Assembly: GCF_017614955.1 (NCBI RefSeq)
Contig: NZ_WVUH01000023.1
Span: forward strand, 1-34,335
Direction of reading: 5' to 3'
Source: Micromonospora echinofusca
GTDB lineage: Bacteria; Actinomycetota; Actinomycetes; Mycobacteriales; Micromonosporaceae
Length of the DNA stretch: 34,335 bases
The translations under genes and the position numbers were made by a program. Each line of letters opens with the position of its first letter. Positions within the stretch are counted from its first letter, which is position 1. Below, piece by piece: positions 16,201 to 23,331 of the stretch. A model generated the notes under the pieces. That model made no database searches. It was not told the DNA's origin and saw only the letters and a list, made by a program, of their open reading frames with translations.

Positions 16201-16532
16201 GGCTGGCTCCGTTCGTGTCTTGCCGCCCACGGTCAACACCGTCGTCCGGAGACTCATCGGCGCGGCCCGGTAAAACATGCGTACGGCATACCTAAATTCA
16301 CACAGAGTCACCTCAGGCGATCTTGAAACTACTCAAGGTGACTAGCCGTCGGGTGGATCCGGACCTGTCGCCGGTCCGGCCGCCCACACCGCATCCCCTG
16401 GCCGGACCCGTCGCACCGGCCCGCCGGTCACCACCCCGCCGACCGGCGCAACCGTCCCCGCCAGCCCGGATCACACAAATGTGCGTGCTCTCCACGCATG
16501 AACTCCGCGTCCAGGTTTGGCACGGTGCTTCG
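16201..16532. promoter_or_regulatory. Divergent regulatory region between SARP gene and lanM
   Basis: 332 bp with no convincing gene, though the lanM frame is open from 16323. The stretch 16270-16345 is AT-rich for this genome. It holds TAAATT (16293-16298) as a rightward -10 candidate, TTGAAA (16323-16328), a CTTGA/TCAAG pair (16322-16337), and the larger inverted repeat listed separately. GTCACCTCA (16307-16315) matches exactly a 9-mer in the KAS III/SDR divergent region. From 16350 to 16532 the sequence returns to high GC and may be 5' leader or lanM N-terminal coding sequence. Confidence 0.5.
16306..16343. repeat. Inverted repeat, likely operator, between SARP gene and lanM
   Basis: AGTCACCT (16306-16313) and its exact complement AGGTGACT (16336-16343), 30 bp centre to centre, about three helical turns. 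A CTTGA/TCAAG pair is nested inside. It lies just downstream of the TAAATT box. Suits a dimeric regulator; which one is unknown. Confidence 0.5.
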
Positions 16533-19500
16533 GTGACCCCCACCGCAGCGCGCACCACAGGCGGCGTCCAGAGCGGCGCGACGCTGCTGGACCCGGACTG
16601 GTGGGCCGGTGGGCTGGCGTTACACGAACGGTTACCCATTCCGGACGACAGTCACGCACCGTCATCAACTGTCATGGCCCCGACAAGGCCGGACATCCCT
16701 CACGGGGACCACGACCCGACGGCCACCGCCGGGCTGGCGGACCGGGCCGGACAACGGCTGGCGCAATGGCAGGCCGCGCACGGGTCGGCGCTGTCCCGCC
16801 GGCTGGTCGACCTCGGACTGACCGAACGCGGACTGCTCGCCCTGCTGGCCGAGGAGCGCGCCGCACTCGCCGCCCGCACCACCCGACCGGCCTGGGCCGA
16901 GACGGTGGAGGAGGCACTGCGGGTCGCCGTACCCGCCGATCCGCCACCGCCGTCGACGGACTGGCAGGCCGCCTTCGCGGTCCCGTTACGGCCCTTCGTC
17001 GACGTGGCGGTGGACCGGCTGCTCGACACCGCCGACCGGCTGCCCCCACCGCATCGGGTCGATCTCGCCGCCGTCACCCGGCAGTTCGCCACCCGGCTGA
17101 GCCGCCGGCTGGTCACCATCTCCGCCCGCACCCTGGTCGCGGAGCTGCACACCCGACGGGCCGCCGGCCAGCTCGCCGGCACCGACGGTCGCGCCCGGTT
17201 CGCCGACTTCGTCGCCCAGCTCACCGGACCGGCCGGACTGGCCGGGCTGGTCGACGGCTACCCGGTGCTGGCCCGCCTGCTCGCCCAGACCAGCCGGTCG
17301 GCCGCCGACGCCGGTGCGGAACTGCTGTCCCGCTTCACCGCCGACCGCGCCGACCTCACCCGGACCCTGCTCCCCGGTGCCGACCCCGGGCCGCTCGTCG
17401 CGGTCGACGGCGACCGGGGCGACAGCCACGACGGCGGTCGCTCCCCGGCGATCCTGCACTTCGCGGACGGCCGGCGCGTGGTCTACAAACCACGCGACCT
17501 GGCCGCCGAGACGGCGTTCCGGGCGTTCCTGGACTGGCTCGGCGCCCGGTCACCGGAGCTGGGCCTGACCGCACCCGCCGTCCTCCTGCGACCCGGCTAC
17601 GGCTGGACCGGGTACGTCGACCCCCGACCCCTGACCTCCGTCGCCAGGGCCCGGACCTTCTACCGTCGCCAGGGCGTCCTGCTGGCCCTGCTGCACGCCC
17701 TGCACGCCACGGACATGCACTACGAGAACGTCATCGCCCACGGGGACATGCCGGTGGCGGTGGACGTCGAGACCCTCTTCCACCCCCCGTCCACCGACCC
17801 GGCCGGCACCGGGGACCCGGCAGCCGACCTGCTCGGCGCCTCGGTGCACCGGACCGGACTGGTGCCGCTGATCGTGGTCGGCGACGAGGGCATCATGGAT
17901 CTCTCCGGTCTCGGTGGGGACCGTGGCGCGACCGCGCCGACCGGCACGGTCGACTGGGCCGACCCGGGTACCGACCGGATGCGGCTGACCCGACGCGCGG
18001 TCACCTTTCCGGGCGGGCTCAACCGCCCCCGGATCGGGGACACCGACCTCGACCCGGCCGCGTACCGGGACGCGCTGCGGGACGGCTTCCGCCGGGCGTA
18101 CACGACGATCAGCGCGCACCTGCCCGCGTTCCGGGCCCTCGTCGAGTCCTGTGCGGACGTCGAGACCCGGCTCGTGGTCCGCCCCACGTCGGCGTACCAG
18201 CACCTGCTCGACGGGTCGACCCATCCGGACGTACTCCGCGACGGGTTGGACCGGGACCGGCTCCTCGGTGTGCTCTGGGCGGGACTGGCCGGGACACCGG
18301 CCCTCGCCCGGTTCCCCGCCCGGGAGGTCGTCGCGCTCTGGGCCGGCGACGTACCGCTGTTCCGTACCTCCCCCGGCAGTGGCGAGGTGCGCGCCGCCGG
18401 TGACCCCCGGCCGGTGGTCCGGTTGCCCCGCAGTGGACTCGACACGGTCCGGGAGAAACTCGACGCGTGGGGCCCGGCCGACTGCCGGCAGCAGGAGTGG
18501 ATCGTCGCGGCCACCCTCGCCACCCGCCATCCGGCCACCGACGCCCACCACGCGGGGTCCACGACCCATCCGGTCGACGGTCGCCCCGCCACCGCCGAGC
18601 GGCTGACCGACGCCGCCCGGGAGATCGGGGACACCCTGCTGGCCCGGGCGGTACCCGGCCCGGACCGGGTGAACTGGCTCGGCCTGGAACTGGTCGACGA
18701 CCGGCAGTGGCTCGTCCTGCCGATGGGGGCCGGGCTCGCCCACGGGTACCTCGGGGTGGCGCTCTTCCTCGCCCAGCTCACCGACCTGACCGGGATCGGC
18801 CGGTACGCCGACACCGCCCGGCGGGCCCTCGGCGCGGTACCCCGGCTCTACGACCTGCTCGCCGCGCGACCGGAGCTGGTCGCCGCGATCGGCTGTGGTG
18901 GCCTGTCCGGCCTCGGTGGCATCGCCTACGGCCTGGCCCGGCTGGCCACCCTGCTCGACGACCCGGAGCTGGCCCGGTACGCCGGTACCGCGGTGGACCT
19001 CGCCCGGGCGGCGGTCGAACCCGCCCGGAACGCGGTCGACCCGGCCGGCACCGCCGCCGGCTGGGTCGACGGTACCGCCGGTTGCCTCGCCGCGATGTCC
19101 GCCGTCCACGTCGAACTGGGTACGACAGCGGCGGCGGACCTCGCCACCACCTGCGCCGACCGGCTCACCGAGCTGGTCGGATCCGACGCCGACCCGGTCG
19201 GGTCCGGGGCCGCCCCGGCGGTGACCGGCTTCGCCGTCGGTCCGGCCGGGATCGGCTGGGCCCTCGACCGGTACGCCGCCACCGGCGCCGGTGACCCGAC
19301 CCGGTACACCCGGGCGGCCCGACGGGCGCTGCGGACGGCCGTGGCCGCCACGGTGGACCGGCGACCCGTACCGACCGGCTGGTGCACCGGTGCCGCCGGG
19401 CTGGTGCCGGCCGCCTACCGGGCGGCCGGCCCGGTGGCCCCGCCCGGGACCACGGTGGCCGACCTCGCCACCCGTCCGCTCCTGGACGATCTCAGTCTCT

Positions 19501-19901
19501 GCCACGGGGAACTCGGGGTCGCCGACACGCTGGTCGGCCTGACCGGCACCGGAGCGGGCGCGGGCGGCGGGGCCGACCCGCCCGGTGACGGCGACGACGC
19601 CGACCCGGCGACGCTGGCCGCCGCCCGGTACGCGGGGATCCTCGGCGCGCTGGCCCGCTCGGGACCACGTTGCGCGACCCCCGACGGGGTGCCCACCCCC
19701 GGCCTGCTCACCGGGCTCGCCGGGATCGGGTACGGGCTGTTGCGGATCGCCGCCCCTGGCCGGGTCCCCTCGGTCCTGCTGCTGGAACCGACACCCCACC
19801 GGTCCACCGACGCCGACCCGCCCACCAGGTCCGGTCGACGTTGCCGAACCGGTGACCAGCCGGTCGGCGCACCGTCCGCTTCGCACGTCCACCATCGATG
19901 A
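16533..19901 (+). CDS. lanM: Class II lanthipeptide synthetase (LanM)
   Basis: About 1122 residues from GTG 16533; the start is uncertain (ATG 16479 and ATG 16674 are in frame), but DWWAGGLALHERLPIP (16590s) looks like the native LanM N-terminus, so the start is at or before 16533. N-terminal dehydratase (about 130-650): VVYKPRDL with Lys319, and ATDMHYENV with Asp394, His396 and Asn399 plus Asp411, spaced as the CylM kinase-site residues. C-terminal LanC cyclase (about 700-1080): GLAHG (His737) and zinc ligands Cys951 (GWCTG), Cys990 and His991 (LCHGELG). It phosphorylates and eliminates Ser/Thr of the precursor and adds Cys thiols to form (methyl)lanthionine. The precursor gene follows after 25 nt. 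Confidence 0.96.
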   Translation: MTPTAARTTGGVQSGATLLDPDWWAGGLALHERLPIPDDSHAPSSTVMAPTRPDIPHGDHDPTATAGLADRAGQRLAQWQAAHGSALSRRLVDLGLTERGLLALLAEERAALAARTTRPAWAETVEEALRVAVPADPPPPSTDWQAAFAVPLRPFVDVAVDRLLDTADRLPPPHRVDLAAVTRQFATRLSRRLVTISARTLVAELHTRRAAGQLAGTDGRARFADFVAQLTGPAGLAGLVDGYPVLARLLAQTSRSAADAGAELLSRFTADRADLTRTLLPGADPGPLVAVDGDRGDSHDGGRSPAILHFADGRRVVYKPRDLAAETAFRAFLDWLGARSPELGLTAPAVLLRPGYGWTGYVDPRPLTSVARARTFYRRQGVLLALLHALHATDMHYENVIAHGDMPVAVDVETLFHPPSTDPAGTGDPAADLLGASVHRTGLVPLIVVGDEGIMDLSGLGGDRGATAPTGTVDWADPGTDRMRLTRRAVTFPGGLNRPRIGDTDLDPAAYRDALRDGFRRAYTTISAHLPAFRALVESCADVETRLVVRPTSAYQHLLDGSTHPDVLRDGLDRDRLLGVLWAGLAGTPALARFPAREVVALWAGDVPLFRTSPGSGEVRAAGDPRPVVRLPRSGLDTVREKLDAWGPADCRQQEWIVAATLATRHPATDAHHAGSTTHPVDGRPATAERLTDAAREIGDTLLARAVPGPDRVNWLGLELVDDRQWLVLPMGAGLAHGYLGVALFLAQLTDLTGIGRYADTARRALGAVPRLYDLLAARPELVAAIGCGGLSGLGGIAYGLARLATLLDDPELARYAGTAVDLARAAVEPARNAVDPAGTAAGWVDGTAGCLAAMSAVHVELGTTAAADLATTCADRLTELVGSDADPVGSGAAPAVTGFAVGPAGIGWALDRYAATGAGDPTRYTRAARRALRTAVAATVDRRPVPTGWCTGAAGLVPAAYRAAGPVAPPGTTVADLATRPLLDDLSLCHGELGVADTLVGLTGTGAGAGGGADPPGDGDDADPATLAAARYAGILGALARSGPRCATPDGVPTPGLLTGLAGIGYGLLRIAAPGRVPSVLLLEPTPHRSTDADPPTRSGRRCRTGDQPVGAPSASHVHHR

Positions 19902-19912
19902 TCCGACGCAAC

Positions 19913-19918
19913 AGGAGG
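19913..19918 (+). promoter_or_regulatory. Shine-Dalgarno of the lanthipeptide precursor gene
   Basis: AGGAGG, 8 nt before TTG at 19927. No ATG or GTG lies nearby in frame, so this site fixes the TTG as start and places the lanM stop (19899-19901) just upstream. Confidence 0.9.
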
Positions 19919-19926
19919 AACAGCCG

Positions 19927-20172
19927 TTGTCTGAGAACCACCGCCCCGCCGGCACCGCGAACGGAACCGAAGGGACGTCACCGACCGAGGAGCACCCGGC
20001 CGGCGCCCTGTGGGTGCAGTCCACGGTCGCGTTCGGTATCCGGGCCGCCGCCCTCGCCAGCCTGGCCGTCCCGGTGGGTCTGGTGGCCGGCGGCTTCCTC
20101 GGCGCCGGGGGTGACGTCCAGCAGGTGGCGATGACGACCTGCTGTCCGACCATCCCCACCCTCACCCTCTGA
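19927..20172 (+). CDS. lanA: Lanthipeptide precursor peptide (LanA)
   Basis: 81 residues, TTG start after a perfect AGGAGG. Residues 1-29 are polar (MSENHRPAGT...), 33-60 are a long hydrophobic Ala/Val/Gly-rich stretch (VAFGIRAAALASLAVPVG), then FLGAGG (57-62), a double-Gly type cleavage site, and a short end DVQQVAMTTCCPTIPTLTL (63-81). The end has two adjacent Cys (72, 73), five Thr (70, 71, 75, 78, 80), two Pro (74, 77) and no Ser. Inference: the core is about 19 residues and can hold at most two methyllanthionine rings. Cys before or after the Thr partners leaves several ring patterns. The hydrophobic leader is unusual for class II and could sit in the membrane. Genes for further modification follow. 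The lanM neighbour and the layout support the call; no close known peptide is recognised. Confidence 0.88.
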   Translation: MSENHRPAGTANGTEGTSPTEEHPAGALWVQSTVAFGIRAAALASLAVPVGLVAGGFLGAGGDVQQVAMTTCCPTIPTLTL

Positions 20173-20181
20173 CCGGCCATC

Positions 20182-20218
20182 GACGGCCCTCGTCCGGACC
20201 GACCGGACGGGGGCCGTC
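20182..20218 (+). terminator. Hairpin after lanA
   Basis: 16-bp stem, GACGGCCCTCGTCCGG (20182-20197) against CCGGACGGGGGCCGTC (20203-20218), one U-G wobble, 5-nt loop, 10 nt after the lanA stop. No U-run. It may end or attenuate the lanM-lanA transcript ahead of the LAL gene and protect the 3' end of the precursor message. Confidence 0.75.
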
Positions 20219-20258
20219 GGTGACCGAACGGTATTGGCCCGTCACGTCCCCGCTCGGC

Positions 20259-20275
20259 TAACGTGCGGAGTTGTG
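20259..20275 (+). promoter_or_regulatory. Leaderless-type promoter of the LAL regulator
   Basis: TAACGT (20259-20264) fits the actinobacterial -10 consensus TANNNT and lies 8 nt before GTG 20273, the spacing expected when transcription starts at the start codon. TTGGCC at 20234-20239 is a possible -35 with a 19-nt spacer. This supports GTG 20273 over the upstream TTG 20234 as start. Confidence 0.5.
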
Positions 20276-23179
20276 TACCGTTCCTCGAAGCTGATCGGTC
20301 GGGACGCCGAACTCCGCGCAGTCCAGCACAGCCTCGAGTCGGCCCGGTCCGGGCGGGGTGGCGCGGTCTTCCTCGTCGGTGAGAGCGGTGTCGGTAAGTC
20401 CCGGCTCGCGTCGGCCGTCGCGGAGCTGGCGGCGGGCGGGAACATGCGGGTGATGCGGGGCCGCAGCAGCGCGATCGGTGCCGTGGTGCCACTCCGCCCG
20501 CTGACCGAGGCGCTGCTGTCCCTGCTGCGGTCCGGGCCGGTGGACCCCACCGCCCTCGGCCCGTACGGGCCGATCCTCGGCCGGCTGGTACCCGACTGGG
20601 GACGCCCCCCGGCCGACCAGGAGGGTGCCTCCCTGGTGATCCTCGCCGAGGCCGTGCTCCGGCTGACCGGGCTGGCCGGACGGGACCGGGGCTGCCTGCT
20701 GCTCCTCGACGACCTTCAGGACGCCGACCCGGAGACCCTGACCGTCCTCGAGTACCTCATCGACAACCTCAGTCTGCAACCGACGATGCTGCTCGGCGCG
20801 ATCCGCTCCGAGTCCTGCCCCGCCCTGACCATCGCCCGCGCCGCCGCGCAACGCGGCCAGTGCAAGGTACTGGAGATCGGGCGGCTCGACCGGGACGGCC
20901 TGCGCCGGATGGCCGGGGCCTGCCTGGGTACCGCTCCGGAACGCCTGCCGGTGGAGGCCACCGACCTGCTCTGGGCCGGCAGCGCCGGCAATCCCTTCCT
21001 GATCGAGGAACTCGTCGCCGGGATGGTCGACGCCGGGCTGCTGATCGGCGGTGACCGGGGCTGGCGGATGGCCGACGAGGTGCCGGCGGCCCTGCCCGCG
21101 ACCTTCGCGCGCAGCATGACCCAGGGGGTGGCCGGTCTCGCCGACCAGACCCGGGAGCTGCTGTCGATGGGCGCCCTGATCGGCCAGCGGTTCCCGCTCG
21201 CCGTGGTGCAGGCGGCCACCGGTCTCGCCGAGCGGGAGCTGCTCGACCAGTTGACCGCCGAGCCGGCCGCGCAACTGGTCGCCGTGGACGACCAGCTCGC
21301 CGAGTGGTACGCCTTCCGTCACCAGCTCACCCGTGACGCCCTGCTGACCCTGCTCGGACCGGCCGACCGCGCGGACCTCGCCCGCGCGGTGGTCCGCGCG
21401 GTGGAGACCGTCTTCCCCGGTCTGCCCGGCGAGTGGTGCCAGGTCTCGGCGACCCTCCACCTGGAGGCGGACGAGCCCGCCGCCGCCGGCCGGCTCTTCA
21501 CCGAGGCGGGCCGGCGGGCGCTGGCCCAGGGCGCGGCGACGTCGGCGGTCGCCCTGCTCGACCGGGCGATGGGCCTGCTCGGTGGGGACGGTGCGGCGGC
21601 GGCCCGGGCGAACGCCCTGGAGACCCTGCTCTACGCCCTCGCCGAGGCGGGGCTGGTCGAGCGGGCGCTCTCCTCGGTCGGCATCCTGGACCAGATCGGT
21701 GGGGTCGAACCCCGTCGGCGGGCCCAGCTGCACACCCGGCTGGCCTGGGCCGCCGCGGTCGCCGGCCGCTCCACCGACGCGCTGGTCCAGGTGGACCGGG
21801 CCCGTCAGCTCCTCGGGCCGGACGCCGCCGCCGAGGACCTGGCCCCGATCGACGTCGTCGCCGCGCACCTGGTCCTCGACACCGCCGGCCAGGACCAGCT
21901 CACCACCGCCGAGGCGATGGCCCGCCGGGCCGCCACGGTGGCGGAGGCCGTACCCCTGCCGGTGGTCGCCTGTCAGGCGTGGCAGCTGCTGGGTGCGCTC
22001 ACCCGGCACCGCGACCCGGACGAGGCGACCGAGTACCTGGAGCGGGCCAGGACCGTCGCCGCCCAGCACCACCTGCCGATCTGGGAGATCCACGCGCTGA
22101 TCCGGCTCGGCAACGACGACGCGCTGCGCGACGCCGACCTGAGCCGGCTCGAACAGGCCCGGGAACGGGCCTCCCAGGCCGGTGCGGTCACCGCGCGGTA
22201 CCAGGCGGAGGCGAGCCTGGCCCTGCACGCCATCCTGCACGGCGAGTTCGACACGGCGGGCACCCTGATCAACCGGGTCCTGGCCGCCACCACCCGGTTG
22301 AAGCTGCTGGAGACCACCCAGTACGTGCTGCTGCTGCGCGCGGTGCTCGCCGGGCACCAGGGCCGGCGCCGCGACATGGACGGCGCGCTGACCGAGTTCC
22401 GCCGCTGGAGCGGTGACCAGGCCCTGCACGCCCCCCGGGTGCACGGGCTGGCCAGGACCTTCTGCGCGCTGTTGGAGGAGGACCGGCCGCGCGCCCTGGA
22501 CGAGCTGTCCCGGGCGTTGACAGCCGAGGAGCAGAGTCCCACCGTGTTCCACCTGTCCGGGCGGCACGGCCTGCACCTGCTGCTGCGGGCCATGTCCGGC
22601 GGGGTGGACCTGGCCACGGTGGACGCGGTGCAGGCCGATCCGGCCAGCCGGCTGCGCTGGGACCGGCAGTTCGCGCTGTTCGCCAGGGCGGTGCTGCTCG
22701 GCCGCTGCGGTGCGGCGGCGGAGGCCACCGCGACGGTCGCCGAGGCCCTGCGGGTCGGTGCGCCGTACGCCACCGGCCGGCACCTGGCCCTGCGTCTGGT
22801 GTCCGAGTCGGCCCTCGACGAGGGGTGGGGCAACCCGGTGGAGTGGCTGCGTGGCGTGGAGGAGTACTTCCACCGCACCGACGTACCGGCGGTGGCCAGC
22901 GCCTGCCGGGCCCTGCTGCGGCAGGCCGGGGTACGGGTCACGCAGCGTCGTTCCGGCGCCGGTGACATCCCTGCGGAGCTACGGTCGGCGGGGGTCACGG
23001 TCCGGGAGTTCGAGGTGCTGCGGATGCTCATCGGACGGTTGAGCAACCGGGAGATCGCCGGTCGGCTGCACCTGTCGCCGCGCACCGTGGAGCGGCACGT
23101 CTCCAGTCTCATCATCAAGACCGGCCTGCCGAACCGGATCGCGTTGAGCGAGTTCGCCACCAAGATGGTCAGCGGCTGA
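20273..23179 (+). CDS. LAL-family LuxR-type transcriptional regulator
   Basis: 968 residues from GTG 20273. N-terminal AAA ATPase: LIGRDAEL at the start, Walker A GESGVGKS (36-43), Walker B LLLLDDLQDAD; long helical, TPR-like middle; C-terminal LuxR helix-turn-helix in the last 65 residues (TVREFEVLRML, SNREIAGRLHLSPRTVERHVSSL). Large ATP-binding regulators of this kind often act as pathway activators in actinomycetes. Lying inside the RiPP locus between precursor and tailoring genes with its own promoter, it probably controls this locus. The effector is unknown. Confidence 0.95.
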   Translation: MYRSSKLIGRDAELRAVQHSLESARSGRGGAVFLVGESGVGKSRLASAVAELAAGGNMRVMRGRSSAIGAVVPLRPLTEALLSLLRSGPVDPTALGPYGPILGRLVPDWGRPPADQEGASLVILAEAVLRLTGLAGRDRGCLLLLDDLQDADPETLTVLEYLIDNLSLQPTMLLGAIRSESCPALTIARAAAQRGQCKVLEIGRLDRDGLRRMAGACLGTAPERLPVEATDLLWAGSAGNPFLIEELVAGMVDAGLLIGGDRGWRMADEVPAALPATFARSMTQGVAGLADQTRELLSMGALIGQRFPLAVVQAATGLAERELLDQLTAEPAAQLVAVDDQLAEWYAFRHQLTRDALLTLLGPADRADLARAVVRAVETVFPGLPGEWCQVSATLHLEADEPAAAGRLFTEAGRRALAQGAATSAVALLDRAMGLLGGDGAAAARANALETLLYALAEAGLVERALSSVGILDQIGGVEPRRRAQLHTRLAWAAAVAGRSTDALVQVDRARQLLGPDAAAEDLAPIDVVAAHLVLDTAGQDQLTTAEAMARRAATVAEAVPLPVVACQAWQLLGALTRHRDPDEATEYLERARTVAAQHHLPIWEIHALIRLGNDDALRDADLSRLEQARERASQAGAVTARYQAEASLALHAILHGEFDTAGTLINRVLAATTRLKLLETTQYVLLLRAVLAGHQGRRRDMDGALTEFRRWSGDQALHAPRVHGLARTFCALLEEDRPRALDELSRALTAEEQSPTVFHLSGRHGLHLLLRAMSGGVDLATVDAVQADPASRLRWDRQFALFARAVLLGRCGAAAEATATVAEALRVGAPYATGRHLALRLVSESALDEGWGNPVEWLRGVEEYFHRTDVPAVASACRALLRQAGVRVTQRRSGAGDIPAELRSAGVTVREFEVLRMLIGRLSNREIAGRLHLSPRTVERHVSSLIIKTGLPNRIALSEFATKMVSG

Positions 23180-23184
23180 TCCGA

Positions 23185-23259
23185 CCGGCGACCCGGCGGC
23201 GGGCCGGGCAGCCCCTCGGCCGGCGGGCCCGGTGCCGGGCGGCGGCTCCGGGTCGCCGG
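23185..23259 (+). terminator. Long hairpin after the LAL gene
   Basis: Perfect 12-bp arms, CCGGCGACCCGG (23185-23196) and its complement (23248-23259), enclosing 51 nt that is itself rich in short GC pairings. It starts 6 nt after the LAL stop. May be a terminator or an RNA structure ahead of the radical SAM gene; sequence cannot decide. Confidence 0.45.
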
Positions 23260-23331
23260 GATGTCACGGAGGTGCCACGGCGGGTAGCATCGACAGCCGT
23301 ATTCATACCGAGCGTCGGGGGGCGGGTATGC

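Noticed and set aside
16323-16532. LanM start at the first ATG of its frame (16323)
   Set aside because: It lies inside the AT-rich inverted repeat next to the likely promoter, and the extra residues are Pro/Arg-rich without LanM character.
17550-20492. 980-codon minus-strand frame over lanM and lanA
   Set aside because: Antisense to motif-complete LanM; the translation has no domain features.
23221-23331. Small gene between the LAL and radical SAM genes
   Set aside because: No frame with start, ribosome site and sensible composition; the sequence is mostly hairpin-forming and leader.
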